In this document: one piece after another, positions 45,826 through 57,000 of the stretch
How positions within the stretch are numbered: position 1 is the stretch's first letter
How the letters are laid out: each line of letters starts with the position of its first letter
From: Haematococcus lacustris
Taxonomy: Eukaryota > Chlorophyta > Chlorophyceae > Chlamydomonadales > Haematococcaceae
Assembly: GCA_030144725.1 (NCBI GenBank)
Contig: JASKMD010000029.1
Location: forward strand, 11,948,733-12,012,732
DNA length: 64,000 nucleotides
Direction: 5' to 3'
Translations under genes and position numbers: made by a program
The notes under the pieces: model-generated
Told to the model about the DNA's origin: nothing
Database searches by the model: none
What the model saw: the letters and a program-made list of their open reading frames with translations, nothing else

Positions 45826-46170
45826 CTCCTACAATTTAGTCCCTGCGTTTGTCCCTGCGTTCTACCGACCTTGTCCGATCGGGCTGAAAATTTGATAGAT
45901 GGCAGTTTTCGGAAAATAAAACATATTTTTCAAGAAAATAATATTTGGAAAAATCCAAAAGCTGTTGCGCTGTGGCCCGCAACCTATCCCCGCACTCATC
46001 CCTGCACTCTAGCCACAGGGTCACAGCGCAGCCGCCTTTGATTTTTTTAAAATATTTTATCTGAAAAAGTATGTTTTATATTCTGCAAACTACCATCTAT
46101 CAAAATTTTAGCCCGATCGGACAAGGTTGGTCAAAACGCAGGGACGGACGCAGGGATTAATTTGTAGGAG
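45826..46170. mobile_element. hairpin MITE with ~108-bp terminal inverted repeats
   Basis: The left arm starts CTCCTACAATTTAGTCCCTG and the right arm, reversed, starts CTCCTACAAATTAATCCCTG. Similarity runs for about 108 bases, including a shared CCTTGTCCGATCGGGCT. A second inner inverted pair (GTTGCGCTGTGGC against GCTGCGCTGTGAC) extends the palindrome almost to the centre. It has no coding capacity. A target duplication could not be seen. The element is AT-rich compared with its surroundings. Confidence 0.85.
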
Positions 46171-46745
46171 GGCATGCATAGCTACATTGTAGCCTACATA
46201 GGCCTACTGATGATTGGGACCAACGACTCAGCTTGCAATGATGTGTAACGGTGAAACAAGCGTTCTCCATCCTAACCGGCACATATACGACTCAAAAAGT
46301 GGAGTGCGTGGCGGGGTTGACCAACGGGCAATCTGATAAATGCCAGCCTTTGTTGGCAAGTAGGTCAAGGGAGGACAACTGAAAATAATAGGTGGGGGAG
46401 CGATCAGTTGCGCAGCTAATCATGATGTTGTTATGCCAGATTGAATGATAGACAAACAGTGCCAGACAAACAAATTGAGTGCAAACAAACAAAACCGATA
46501 ATTCCTAGTATTTGTGATGGCTTCACGTTGCTGTTTTCTATGGCTAAGAAAAAAAGCCGAACCGTGCCTAGACTAGTGCCGGAGGACCCAGACAGCCTGT
46601 TATCATGATTTGGCTCGTACCTGTTACCATGATTTGGCTCGTAACGACCATGCCCATGCGACCCTAAACTTGTTTTTCAACAGAAGGCCTGATTGCAGCA
46701 AACACGTCTCATGCTTGGTTCTCTGGACCTTTGCACTACGTGACG
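46171..46745. promoter_or_regulatory. upstream region of the CUE-domain gene
   Basis: 575 bases without a supported gene. A CTGTTATCATGATTTGGCTCGTA / CTGTTACCATGATTTGGCTCGTA direct repeat is visible at about 46598-46642. Confidence 0.3.
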
Positions 46746-47872
46746 ATGCTGTCAACTTTGCCTTCGCCCCTCGCGCGCAGCAAACGATACCTAGACGAGG
46801 CGGACTGCCCGGCCAGTGTGGATAGCTTTGCACTTGCTTCTGTTCAACTATCGAAGCGCGTTCGCCTGCAAAGGAGCCCAGCAGCGGGGCGCTGTGGCCT
46901 TCCGTACGTCAGCGAGCCGTCAGCTGCTTATGCCGCATTCACCTCATTGCGAGCATTGTTCCCAGATATGGATGACAAGGTGCAGAACCATGAACGACGG
47001 GTGCTGTTTGGTCAGAGCTAAGCGGCAGTCAACTAAACTTACCTCATGCTCGCAGACCGTGTCCTCAGTGCTGGTGGAGTGCGGAAACGACATTGACGCA
47101 GCTATCAAACGTCTCACGGGCCTGCGCTTGAGCACGGAGGACGCCACCGTTGCAGCGGCAACTGCAGCAGCATCAACAGAGGACTCCCATGGTGTGCAGC
47201 GCCCCCCAAGTTGTGGTCAAGGGATCGTTGTCATGCCAGCAGCCAGCCTGACATTGAGCCTTGCTCAACTTCACCTGAGCTCATCTATGCTGACAGCAAT
47301 TATAATCCACTTGTTTTACGCTTGGCGCAGGCCCTGCCTCATCAAGTCAGCAAGCTGCTCCAGTGCAGACACCCCAACAACAACAGCCCGGCATCGCAAC
47401 CTTGCAGACAGGGGAGCAATGGGTGGAGTACATGATTGCAGAGATGTCTGCAGCGCTGGGCATGGAGGATGCAAAGCAGCGGGCAGCAGCAGTCTTGCAG
47501 AACTTTGAGCGCTTCATGCGGACCCAAAGCAAAGAGCAAGAGGTGGGATCCGGCAGCAGGATTGCTTGCTCTTTTGGCATGGCATGGCATGCACTTTGTC
47601 AGTGTGTCTGTGTGCAGGTAAAGGACAAACTAGCAGCCGCACTGAACGAGAATTTTATACTGAAGAAGGCTGTGTTGCTACAGAACAAGAAGCTGGCTGA
47701 AAAGACCAGCCAAGATAGCAGTGAGGTAGAGCAACTGCGCCATGCGCTGTCGCAATACCAGGAGCAGCTCCGTAAGCTTGAGATGCACAACTACTCACTC
47801 ACTCTTCATCTGCAGCAAGCCACTAGTAATGGGCAGGGGATCGCACAGCCTCGCAACCCAGATGTATTCTAA
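46746..47872 (+). CDS. CUE-domain ubiquitin-binding protein (plant At5g32440 type)
   Basis: Probable ubiquitin-system component. Exons 46746-46979, 47056-47191, 47331-47542 and 47618-47872 join in phase to 278 residues. The start is MLSTLPSPLARSKRYLDEAD. The CUE domain spans the first splice: LRALFPDMDDK|TVSSVLVECGNDIDAAIKRL, with the FPD signature and the later leucines. A conserved helical part follows (EQWVEYMIAEMSAALGMEDA, ENFILKKAVLLQNKKLAEK, LSQYQEQLRKLEMHNYSLTL), and the protein ends RNPDVF. This closing DVF and the EMHNYSLTLHL helix are typical of the plant family. An in-frame start upstream is absent close by, which supports this ATG. Confidence 0.88.
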
Positions 47873-48189
47873 GGTGCAGAGGGTTCAATGCTGCAGGATG
47901 ACAGCATGCATCACTTACCATGCATGCATGGGCCGCCAGCCGGAGGGCGGCCAAGCAGCCATGCTTGGGTAGTCATAGGCAAGCAGTACCCTGGCATATG
48001 GGGCAGATGCACATCGCTGTGCTCACTTAGCTGTGATGCCATTGCAGGTGCTCACTTATCGTGCAACTTGTTGGGCAGTTGGGTTTCTATGGGTGGCATG
48101 ATTGCCAGGGTGGCATGAATGCAGGTGACACGGGGGCAGAGTCTTCAGGGAAATGCAACTCCAGGTTGGTTTTGGTGAGGTGCCCAGTG

Positions 48190-48315
48190 GTCTGGGGGGG
48201 TAGAGTGCCACCGGTGTGGTCATGCTGCAGTCATCAAGGGTGCAATTGAGGATGCTTCAATGTGATTGTAGTGGGGCGAGATGACCCACAGTCAACATTT
48301 TGTTTGCCTGCAACT
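48190..48315 (+). repeat. conserved element-end block, copy 3
   Basis: The reverse complement matches the cores at 11731-11835 and 40071-40180: TTGACTGTGGGTCATCTCGC, GAAGCATCCTCAATTGCACC and TTGATGACTGC. A longer part (47965-48010) also matches 53373-53405. No coding part of an element lies directly beside it. Confidence 0.55.
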
Positions 48316-48329
48316 CACATGTAACATGT

Positions 48330-48600
48330 CTAGGATAGCTGATTGTCTGCAAAGTTGTTCAGGTGTGTGTCAGCCGTTAGGCTGCTTGGCCGCCCTCCCC
48401 CTCTAGGGGTTTGGGACTTTCTGTAACGCACTTCAAAGCAAGGTGCATATGGGCTCGAATTGAAGTCACGCAAGTTCTCATTGTTCTGGAAGGACATGGC
48501 AAACTCCGGCTGCTCCCTGATTGGACTCGTGGCGGTGCACTTAAAGATGAAATGCATGGCGTCATCCACTACCCGCACTGCGGGTCAGCTGTGACACACC
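48330..48600 (-). pseudogene. possible non-LTR retrotransposon C-terminal fragment
   Basis: The frame contains VVDDAMHFIFKC followed by SPIREQPEFAMSFQN, resembling the exDxxHxxxxC...R pattern near the C terminus of LINE polyproteins. It is short and unsupported by a reverse transcriptase domain nearby. Confidence 0.35.
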
Positions 48601-48679
48601 TGAGAAAATATACAAATGGGCCAGCATGGACAAACCAGGCCACCTCGTGCCGCGATTTTTGCACCCGCTTGTTGTAGAG

Positions 48680-49830
48680 GTCCAGTCAGGGCTGTCCCCC
48701 GGTTATTCCTTGCGCCCGCCAATGTCGACACCTTAATGCCAAGCTTGTTTTGGTCATAGCTGCAAGGCCGATATTGCTGTGTATTGCCCCGTATCGCTCG
48801 TTGCTCGAGTCGCAAACTTTTCCCGAACACATGTCGTCGGCCGTCCTGCTGGGTTAGCTGCGATTAGGAACAACTCGCACTTGCTCCGTTGCGTAGCTGC
48901 AGCAATGAGCGCGTGTGGCTCACTAACCGTGGACCCAACTGCGACCATGCAGGGGTGCTGCAAACCCGGCCCCCGGTCTAGCCAGGGCGATATTTGGGCT
49001 GAAACTACACCTTCAAGCTCGTTTGGGCATAAGGTACGCAATAGAATTGGCTGTACCACCATGCATGCAGCGAGTGCACAGTGGCAGGGGATCACATCAC
49101 ATCACACACTGTGTGGTGCTAAGGGGCACGGACGTAAAAATTAAGCTATGAGACTGATAAGGGGTGTCGACAATGGTCACTATAGTGTTGTGCCTTGGTT
49201 TCAGCTAAAGGAAAAAATGAAGGCAATTCCGGCATAGTTTCAACCAAAGACCGCAATGCCGTGAAGGATGTCACAGCCCAACGAGTCCCCACATGCAACA
49301 CTTCCTATGTACACTTTGCAGGTACATGCCAACGTTCCCACATCCCTACAAAGGGCCGCACCTCTCAAGGAACTTGACTTCCATAGCCTTGGTGCCTAGG
49401 ACCATGTCCGGGCTCAAGGTGAAGTCATTGCATATTAAATTGAAAATTGAGCACTCCAACCGGTGTTATGAATCTTCAGATTTACATATTTTCATGACTC
49501 GACTTTCACACGAGTAAAATAGAGCGGTTGCCGATGGTTTCTCAGCCTCCCCTTTTCGGCCTGTATGTAGGCCTGCACACCCCTCCTAACAAGCAGGTAT
49601 CGGTTTGGAGGCTCAGACCGGCGCCTAGACCCTTCTTTACCACCCCAACCTACCCCCGCACTCCTCCATCGTCAGGTGCAATCATTCCAGCACCCATGCC
49701 TTATGCAAGTGTCTGCCATGCCATTTCAAGCCTCTTCCTCTACTACCACCACCCCACTCCCAACCTCCACCCACTCCCACCCCCACTACCACTCTGTCAG
49801 ATGCAACCTGTACCAGCAATGTCATGCAGC
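48680..49830. other. spacer without recognised gene
   Basis: Frames on both strands are short and unlike known families; nothing further is supported. Confidence 0.3.
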
Positions 49831-49832
49831 CC

Positions 49833-50040
49833 CTACAGGTTGGCTAGCCATCCACTCCTCCCACTGCTCCTCCTCTGAAGCTGTGGGGGCAAAGGGCTGC
49901 TCATCACGCTTCAGCGCCCGCGTGTTGAAGAACACATAGGCCATGGCCCACATGCGCCCCATGAGCAGGCGGTTGCGCCTGTCGCTCCAAAGCATCTTGA
50001 AAACACTGAACAGGCGCTTGATGTTGAGCCCTCTACCGAT
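49833..50040 (-). pseudogene. hAT transposase C-terminal (dimerisation) fragment
   Basis: Reads GLNIKRLFSVFKMLWSDRRN, then MGRMWAMAYVFFNTRALKR, and ends WEEWMASQPVGAA before a stop. The (E/K)RLFS...W..RRNR.. pattern is that of the hAT dimerisation region. The rest of the transposase was not found, so this is a relic. Confidence 0.55.
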
Positions 50041-50139
50041 TAGGCTTTGTTGACAACAAAACGCTCAGCCGCTTGAGACTAGGAGCCTGAGCGTCTCTCT
50101 GTGTGCACATATGGGCTTCACGGTGAACAAGGCACAGCC

Positions 50140-52322
50140 CCCTCGTTACTCACTAGGGCCCCCATTTAAGCTGGACCACTACGGACCAATAGTGTCCTGG
50201 GATGCAACCATAAAGGTGCTGACCAGGAGCTGCTGGCCAAGCTGCAGCAGCTAGGGAGCACCACCTATAACGGGTCACCACAACACCATCAGTGCGCACT
50301 CAATGCAGCTGGCGGTCGCTATGCAGGAGCACTACTCCAACCCAGGCAAGTGATGGTGGTGCATAGACTCTATGTCTGACCCGGACCTGCCCGGAGCTGA
50401 CCTGAATGCGCATGCAGAGCGCTTTGTCAAGCTCTACGCCAAGGCAGCCAGGGCCATGCTAGGCTGGAGCGGGGTGGAGGCTCAGCTGTTCATCAAGCTG
50501 GTGTGTGGGTATGGCATCGACGCCAAGAGCTTGGAGCTGAAGGCCACCGACCTGGACAAGGAGCATGTGGCTGACCTGAAGGAGGAGGCCAACAAGCACC
50601 GCCGCCTACTGAGCATGAAGAAGCAAGGTTCCCCTCAGGACACCCTGCCCCTGCCCTGCCGCATGCGACATGCGGTGCATGTGTGCAGGTGTCTAGAGCA
50701 GTGGCAGCAGCCCCCCACCCCGCTTGTGCCAGGGAAGCCAAAGCATGGCAAGCGTAGGGGTGGTCCCCAGACGCTGACCTGCCCACCCCCCCTCACTCCC
50801 ATGACCAGGGAGGGGGTGCTCTGGGGTGTGTGCAAGGCTGACCAAGGAGTCTCGAAGAGCCTTCACCACAGAGCCAGCCTGGAGCCAGCATAGGGACAGG
50901 TGGTTTGGCACATGCAAGCTGGTCAACAAGGGGGTTGAGTTCGAGAGGACAGTAGAGACAAACAGTAGAGAGTCAGCGTGTGTGTGCACTACACACGCCC
51001 CCTTCCCCCTCCTCCCACTCCAAACCCTGCAGCAGGCCCCTCCAGCAGCAAGAGCCAGGGCCCAGTGGCAGCCCCAGGTGCAGCAGCAGCAGCATTGACC
51101 CGCATTGGCAAGGCCCTAGCTGAGACACAAGAGTTTGTGTTTGACCCAGCCGCACAGATTGGGGTGGGCATCGACCCCGGCGTCACTCAGGCAGTCAGCG
51201 TAGCCTCGGGGGTGTGGGACGAGAAGTCAGGCCAGCTGGTTACAGACCAGCTGGCCCGGTGGAAGCTGACCAAGGGCCGGTGAAGCAGGCCAGCGGCCTG
51301 AACAATGCCCGCCGTAACACTGAGCGATGGCTAGCAACAATCGAGCCCCACCTCCAACACCTGGCAGCAGCAAGCTCAGCCGGCACCTCCCTGGAGGCCA
51401 ACCTGAAGCACATCACTGTCACCCTGGCCACCTGGGATGCGGTGTGGCAGGTGTACCTGGACCCCAAGTGCGCATGGCAGCGGCTGAGGCTGTACGGACC
51501 CAGGACCGGGCATTGGAGCAGTTCTTCATGAAGGTGAGGGTGGGTGGGTGGTAGGGAGGGTAAGGGACTGAGAGGTGGTGGGTTGGGCATGAAGTGAAAG
51601 AGTAGTTGACGGTGCCATGCCTAACCTGGTGCCACCATGTTAGCCACCCTGTGTATGCCTTGTGTGCATGGCTGCAGTTGGAGAAGGAGATGGCTGAGTT
51701 GTCCATGAAGCGCCACAACCGTGCCAAGCAGCTGGTGGTATTCTTTAGAGCAGCTAGCATTGGCATTGGGGGTGGGTGGGGTGCTGATGCGGTGTTGCGT
51801 GCCTGCTGCAAGGTGGTGAGCACACCCAGGGGCACAGACCAGCGGCGGGGCAGGGTGGTGCTAGTGGATAAGCACCGCACCAGCCGGGTCAGCTCAGCAG
51901 TGAACGGCCAGCAGCCTTGTGATAGCCGGCTAATGAAGCGCAGTGCCACAAGGCCTGCAGGCTGGAAGCCCCCAGCAGGGCAGGTGCACCACCGCCTAGT
52001 GAGGCCAGCCTGAAGCCAGCAGCGTGACCAGCCAGTGCGGGGCCTGATGTGGTGCCCTGTAGTGGCACCACGCAAGCCCCCACAGGCCCCATGCAGCAGC
52101 CAGACAGAAGCCAGGCAGAAAGCCAAACCAGCACCACAGCCAGGCAGGTGGCTGGACAGGGACTGCAATGCAGAGGAGAGCAGGTGGCGGCCACTGGAGC
52201 TGTGCTGCTGTTTAGACCAGCCACCTTTGCCTGCCAAGGGCATGGAGTAGCCTGGCCTAGGCTACAAGCGGGTGCGAGACAAGCCACCCAAGGCCCAGCA
52301 GCAGCCTGCTGAGGCACAGTAG
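50140..52322 (+). pseudogene. Fanzor-like (TnpB-like) nuclease element D, most complete copy
   Basis: In order: the 5' motif (inverse of GGAGGCCCTAGTGAGGGACA, as GCCCCCTCGTTACTCACTAG) near 50140; ISAHSMQLAVAMQEHYSNPG near 50290; AMLGWSGVEAQLFIKLVCGY near 50455-50515; FTTEPAWSQHRDRWFGTCKL near 50855-50925; RuvC-I-like QIGVGIDPGVTQAVSVASG near 51155-51210; RNTERWLATIEPHLQHLAAA; after a normal intron, AKQLVVFFRAASIGIGGGWG and VVLVDKHRTSRVSSAV; RWLDRDCNA near 52150 (RuvC-III-like); and GLGYKRVRDKPPKAQ. Lesions: a one-base loss near 51280, another near 51510, a TGA for Trp near 52012, loss of about eight residues after DRDCNA, and a TAG near 52250. The element is dead. Nuclease family membership is inferred from motif order. 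Confidence 0.65.
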
Positions 52323-52628
52323 TTGTGTCTCCCTTTCAGCTGTCATCACCTTACAATCAATGCATGCAGGTCACGCCAACTCTACATAATAGCTCTCTGG
52401 GTTAGGCAATAGTGTAGGTGGTAGATGACCATGCCCATGTGTATGACGTAAAGATATGTAATTACGTACAATCACATGTAGTTCTGCATCACTGTGACTG
52501 ATCTTAAGTCATTGTAACTGACGATTCTTATCACTGTTGTCTGCTCAACTACAGAGTACATGAGCTCAGCATACACTGAAACGTGAAAGTTGGGACATGT
52601 TAGGGCGAGCTGTTGCTCACTTCCCTGG
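52323..52628. other. short AT-richer spacer
   Basis: No gene. A segment near 52575-52615 (ACTGAAACGTGAAAG...CATGTTAGGGCGAGC) recurs as a direct, diverged repeat at 53515-53560. Confidence 0.35.
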
Positions 52629-53373
52629 ACGGCCGGCCCTTTCCCTGCCCTGGGCAGGCTTGTGAAAATTGCCGATTTTCATTCAGATTTTCAATGAAAA
52701 TTTTCATCTGAAAATCTGAACGTTTTCACTGCACATCTGAAAGTGCCGGGTGCTGCCCCCGGTCAGATCGCAGATCGGGTGTTGCAATGTGATTGGCTTG
52801 GCTGTGATAGGCTTAGCTGGCGCGATCGCGCTACAGCCACAGCGGAAGAAGCGCAAGCCAGAAAACGCCACAGATGGCGGATCCACGGACAGCATGGACG
52901 GCTTGCATCTTTTAAACTGGCTTGCATGTCTGACCTTTGGCAAACTAAGTATTTCTGCATTTCAAACATTGCAGGCCTACAGACAAGCCGCGTTTAAAAG
53001 GATAGGCTGGCAGCCAGCGGCATCCGCTCAATTTCACTGACGATGAAACTCTTTCAGTTTTCATGAAAATCTGAAAATTTCATTGTGAAAATGAAAATCT
53101 GAAAATCTGAAGATTCACAGGCCTGGCCCTGGGCCACTTGCACAATACCCATGGCCATCCGAGTAGACAGTAGTTGTACATCACGAGGGAGAAGGACGCT
53201 TGGCACGTGGTGGCGCAGCAGCGGTGACAGGAGCCAGACCAGTTGTCAAGGCGTCTGCTTAGCTCAGGCGGCAGCGGCAGGCAGAGCAGAGGCCCCTTAG
53301 TGCGCCCAGACTTCGTGCCTGCTGCATACCTGTGCATTATCTGCTCAGGCATGACAATGACAGGGTCAGGGCG
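52629..53373. repeat. dispersed repeat R4, copy 2, split by a hAT insertion
   Basis: 52629-52654 and 53126-53373 together align with 44318-44582. The gap is exactly the 52655-53125 element. Confidence 0.8.
52655..53125. mobile_element. non-autonomous hAT element with 8-bp target duplication
   Basis: 471 bases, starting CAGGCTTGTGAA and ending TTCACAGGCCTG, so the terminal inverted repeats are CAGGCYTGTGAA. Both sides carry GCCCTGGG (52647-52654 and 53126-53133), an 8-bp target duplication as expected for hAT. Subterminal regions are rich in GATTTTCA/TGAAAATC motifs on both ends. The inside holds a short plus-strand frame (52750-53040) without a recognisable transposase domain. The empty site is represented by R4 copy 1 at 44318-44582. 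Confidence 0.9.
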
Positions 53374-53399
53374 TAGGCAAGCAGTACCTTGGCATACAG

Positions 53400-53515
53400 G
53401 GTAGGGCACAACGCTATGCTCATCAAAGGGTGCGACCGAGGATGCTTCAATGTGATTGTAGCAGAGCGAGGCTACCCACAGTCAAACATGTTCCCTGTTG
53501 AATGAGTTCTGTTTC
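53400..53515 (+). repeat. conserved element-end block, copy 4
   Basis: The reverse complement carries ACATGTTTGACTGTGGGTAG and GAAGCATCCTCGGTCGCACC, matching the cores behind elements B and C. It is on the same strand as element D but about 1.1 kb beyond its coding end. Confidence 0.55.
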
Positions 53516-54017
53516 ACTGAAACGTGCAAGTCCTTCCTCGAGCATGTTAGGTCGAGCCATGGACCAAAACTAATAAGCATGGAGGGCACACAAGGATCAA
53601 GTCAGGAATATGGACGGCAGCTAAGGTAGAATTGGCACTGAAGTTGACATGCATGTATGCCTACCTACTGGCCCTACCCTACCTATTGGCAAAAACACCA
53701 CACTGACATCGTTTACGCAGACTGGCCACTGCATCCCAAGGGTGAAAGTGGGCATGAGGGTCATCCGCACACACGGGGCGCATGCATCCCCCATGATGAC
53801 AATGATGGTCAGTAGCATGAGGCATGAGCCAGAGGCGTAGGAGGAGATGGTCTTTGGCATGGGGTGCACTCAAAGCGTTGTGCCCCCCAGCCAAGCTGTG
53901 GCCTAGCCTGTTTACATTGAGCACACAAGCTCAGCACACAGCACGGCGCCTTGCCAGTGTTGCTTGGGTCTGCTTGCACTGCCTGCCCCATGGTTGTAGA
54001 GTGCCAGCGCAAGCCTG
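53516..54017. other. spacer and 3' region of DRC4
   Basis: No gene is supported. It contains the probable DRC4 polyadenylation signal at 53912-53916. Confidence 0.35.
53912..53916 (-). terminator. TGTAA polyadenylation signal of DRC4
   Basis: TTACA on the plus strand is TGTAA in the DRC4 transcript, about 100 bases after the stop. TGTAA is the usual signal in chlorophycean algae. Confidence 0.55.
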
Positions 54018-57000
54018 CTATGCCCCCACCACCAGCCCCGCAGGCCCGGTTGACGTGTTTGTGACCAAGGGCCTGAACCCCAATTCCTCCACTGGGATGC
54101 CGAACTCTGACAACTGCAGGAGTAATAGCAGCGGGTGCAAGCAGGGGCAGCTGGCATGAGGAGTTGTGGCCACTAGACATGGCTGCCAGGGACTGCCAGG
54201 GAGGGTGGCTCCCGGGGACATTGTGCAACTCACTATAACCAGGCACTGCAGATCCTCAGAGATGTGTGACGATGTGTGGCAACATGAGACAACAGCGTGA
54301 GATTAAACCACCAGCCATATGCCACCGAGAGGGTGGGGTGTTGCAGCAATTCCATGCATGGGTCACGCAAGTCCTAACAGCACAGTCGCACAATCCCTGG
54401 GAGCCCAGTCGAACATGCCCTGGATAACCCAACCCTGCCCTTGATAACCCAACAGGCTCTGCCCCCAACAGGGCAGCAGGGCAACAGGGCAGCAGCCAAC
54501 AGGGCAGCAGATAGGCAAGGCAAGGCAGGGCAGGGGGATTCAGGCATAGTACAGGGCGGGACCCTTAACTGCTCCCTCCTTCACAATTTCCCTTGCTTGC
54601 CTCCAACACCACCCGGGAACACCAGTGCCAACTTTGACTATTTGCAAGCTGGCACAATCCCTGGCAGCACAGATCAACATGCTTTGGTCAATGTGCCAGG
54701 CATGTGACCATGGACTGGCCGTGTTCTCAGTATGGCTATTTGCACGAAGTGGTGCACAAAGTGGTGCAAACTGATGGCTGATGACGTACCTTTGCCTCAT
54801 AAACACGGATGAGGTCGTTGTGAGCCTTAGACACCTTGGCCACATCATACTGCAATGCCCGGATCACGCTGTTCTTGTTGTCAAGCACCTCTTCCAACCG
54901 TGCGTTGATGGCCTGCAGCACAGTACAGCCTCTATGAACACCCTACCCGTCAATATCACGCTCGTTGCCGTGAGTCCGTCATGCTGATGCTTCAGGCCCA
55001 TGGTAAGGCATGCCAGTGCCATCGCAACATAGCACCAGGGCCTGCTGTTGCTCTCAGGGTCAGCTCAGCAGTCCAGTACAGTTACAAGGCCTACCAATAC
55101 CACACTTGCAGCCAGGGCCTGTTCACAGCTAGCTTACAGCGCACCTGCAGTGTTGCGGGCTCCAGGTTGGCCGCAGTCAGCACCTCTGCCAGCTGCGCCT
55201 CCTTCATCTCGAGTGCCTCGCTCATGGCCTCCAGCCGCCGCTCCAGCAGCGCACCTTTCAGCCCACTCTTCTGAGCCACCTGGGTGCAGGCAGGAGAGGA
55301 GGCAGGAAGACAGTGCACACGGACTTCAACTGCTGTCGCTGTGGCACCACAGGAGCACTTCCATGCTGGTGATGAGGCATAGCCTCTGGTGCTGCTGTCA
55401 CTGCCTTAGGTGTCCCAACCAAGTCAATGTAACAGATCTGCTCTACTACACGAAGAGTAGGGTTCCAGTCACGACTTAGGCCCATAGAGGGTGCTGATAG
55501 GTATGAGGCCCGACACCCACCAGCCTGCTTCCCAGCTAGCAGCCTAGCTTTGTCATGAAGACGAATCAGGCTATGATGAGTACTGCCATGAGCAGCAGAG
55601 CAGGCTTGCCAACATAGCCGGCCTGACTTGCTGGATGTACCAGGCTGTAGGCAACGGAGCAGCATTAGGCCCCGCCCTATGATTCATAGATGGACGCTTC
55701 CCATGGCCTACCCCATAGACGGACGGCCCCGGCCTACCTCATAGACCTCATAGATGGCCATACCCCCGGCCTACCTCATAGATGGACGCTTCAAATCGCT
55801 GGTACAGCTCGTCGCGCTCTGACTGCACCCGGGCAAAGCGCTGAGCCAACACCTCATTTTCCCACTCCAGGTTCTTGCACTGCTTCTCGCTGGCCACCAA
55901 GCGCGCCTGCAGGTGCACAGCAGGGCGAGATCGGGGTGGCTTGCACCTAGGTCGCACCCTCCGAGGTCAGTTCACAGAACTGTCGGTTGCTTTCATCCCT
56001 ATTCTTTTGCAAAACAGGGTTCTGGGCGTGTATGCCTGCGTGTGAGCATGCCCCTTACCTTGGTCTGTGCCAAGCTCATCTTGTCTTTGTCATAGTTGGC
56101 CAGGGCCTGACGCAATGCCTCCACCTCCTTGAGCGCCTTGGTGAGCGGCTCACTCAGCCTCTTGTTCTCCTGGGCGATCTCGTACATCAGCTTCTCATTC
56201 TGCACCAGGCCATCCAAACACCCGCACCAGCTAGTGAACAGCGTGATCCATGCATCCCTTACAGCTGCCATTGACACCAATGAGTGCTTTGCATGCGCTG
56301 GCAAACCACAAACACCCATTGCACCCCAGCTGCAAGACCTCAGCACCCATTACTAAGCAGCAGCTCCACCTAAGCGCCGCCACCGCTCTCCACATACCAA
56401 AGTATGCAAATCATTGATGCCGCAGCACTTGGTAGTGTAGCCTTGGCTAAATGGGGCCTATGTGGCTTTAATTCTCGCGATTGTGTGGGCAGACACTGAT
56501 GATGAGTGAGGTTGCTGTCTGACCTGAGCTTCCCGTTTCTTCATCTCTGCAACGTCCTCCTTCAGGGTCTTGATGAGATCCAGGTTGTTGTGAGTGATGT
56601 CATTGTAGTAGTTCTTGATCTCTGTGCACACACGAACAGAGGAGCTGGGCTGCCATACGCCCCTCAGGAAGCCTATCGTACACTGCCCTACACAGTATGC
56701 TGCCACGAGCCATTGAAGCATCAGCCAACATGCGTCACGCTCACAGGGCATCACATACACAGCACCAGCTCCCTAGCGCTCTGCAACACACTATGCACCA
56801 TCAAGTAACATGTGCCATCGCATACACAGCATCAGCTTCTGCTAGCGCTCTGCATCACACTATGCACATCCTAGAGTATGACAAGGCTGCTGCTGGTGCA
56901 GACCACAATGGAGAGCATGCATGGGCAGAGCACGCCTGTCTCCATGCATGAGTAAGGGACATGGCCAGGCCAGGGAACCTATGCCATGCACTTATCCGCA

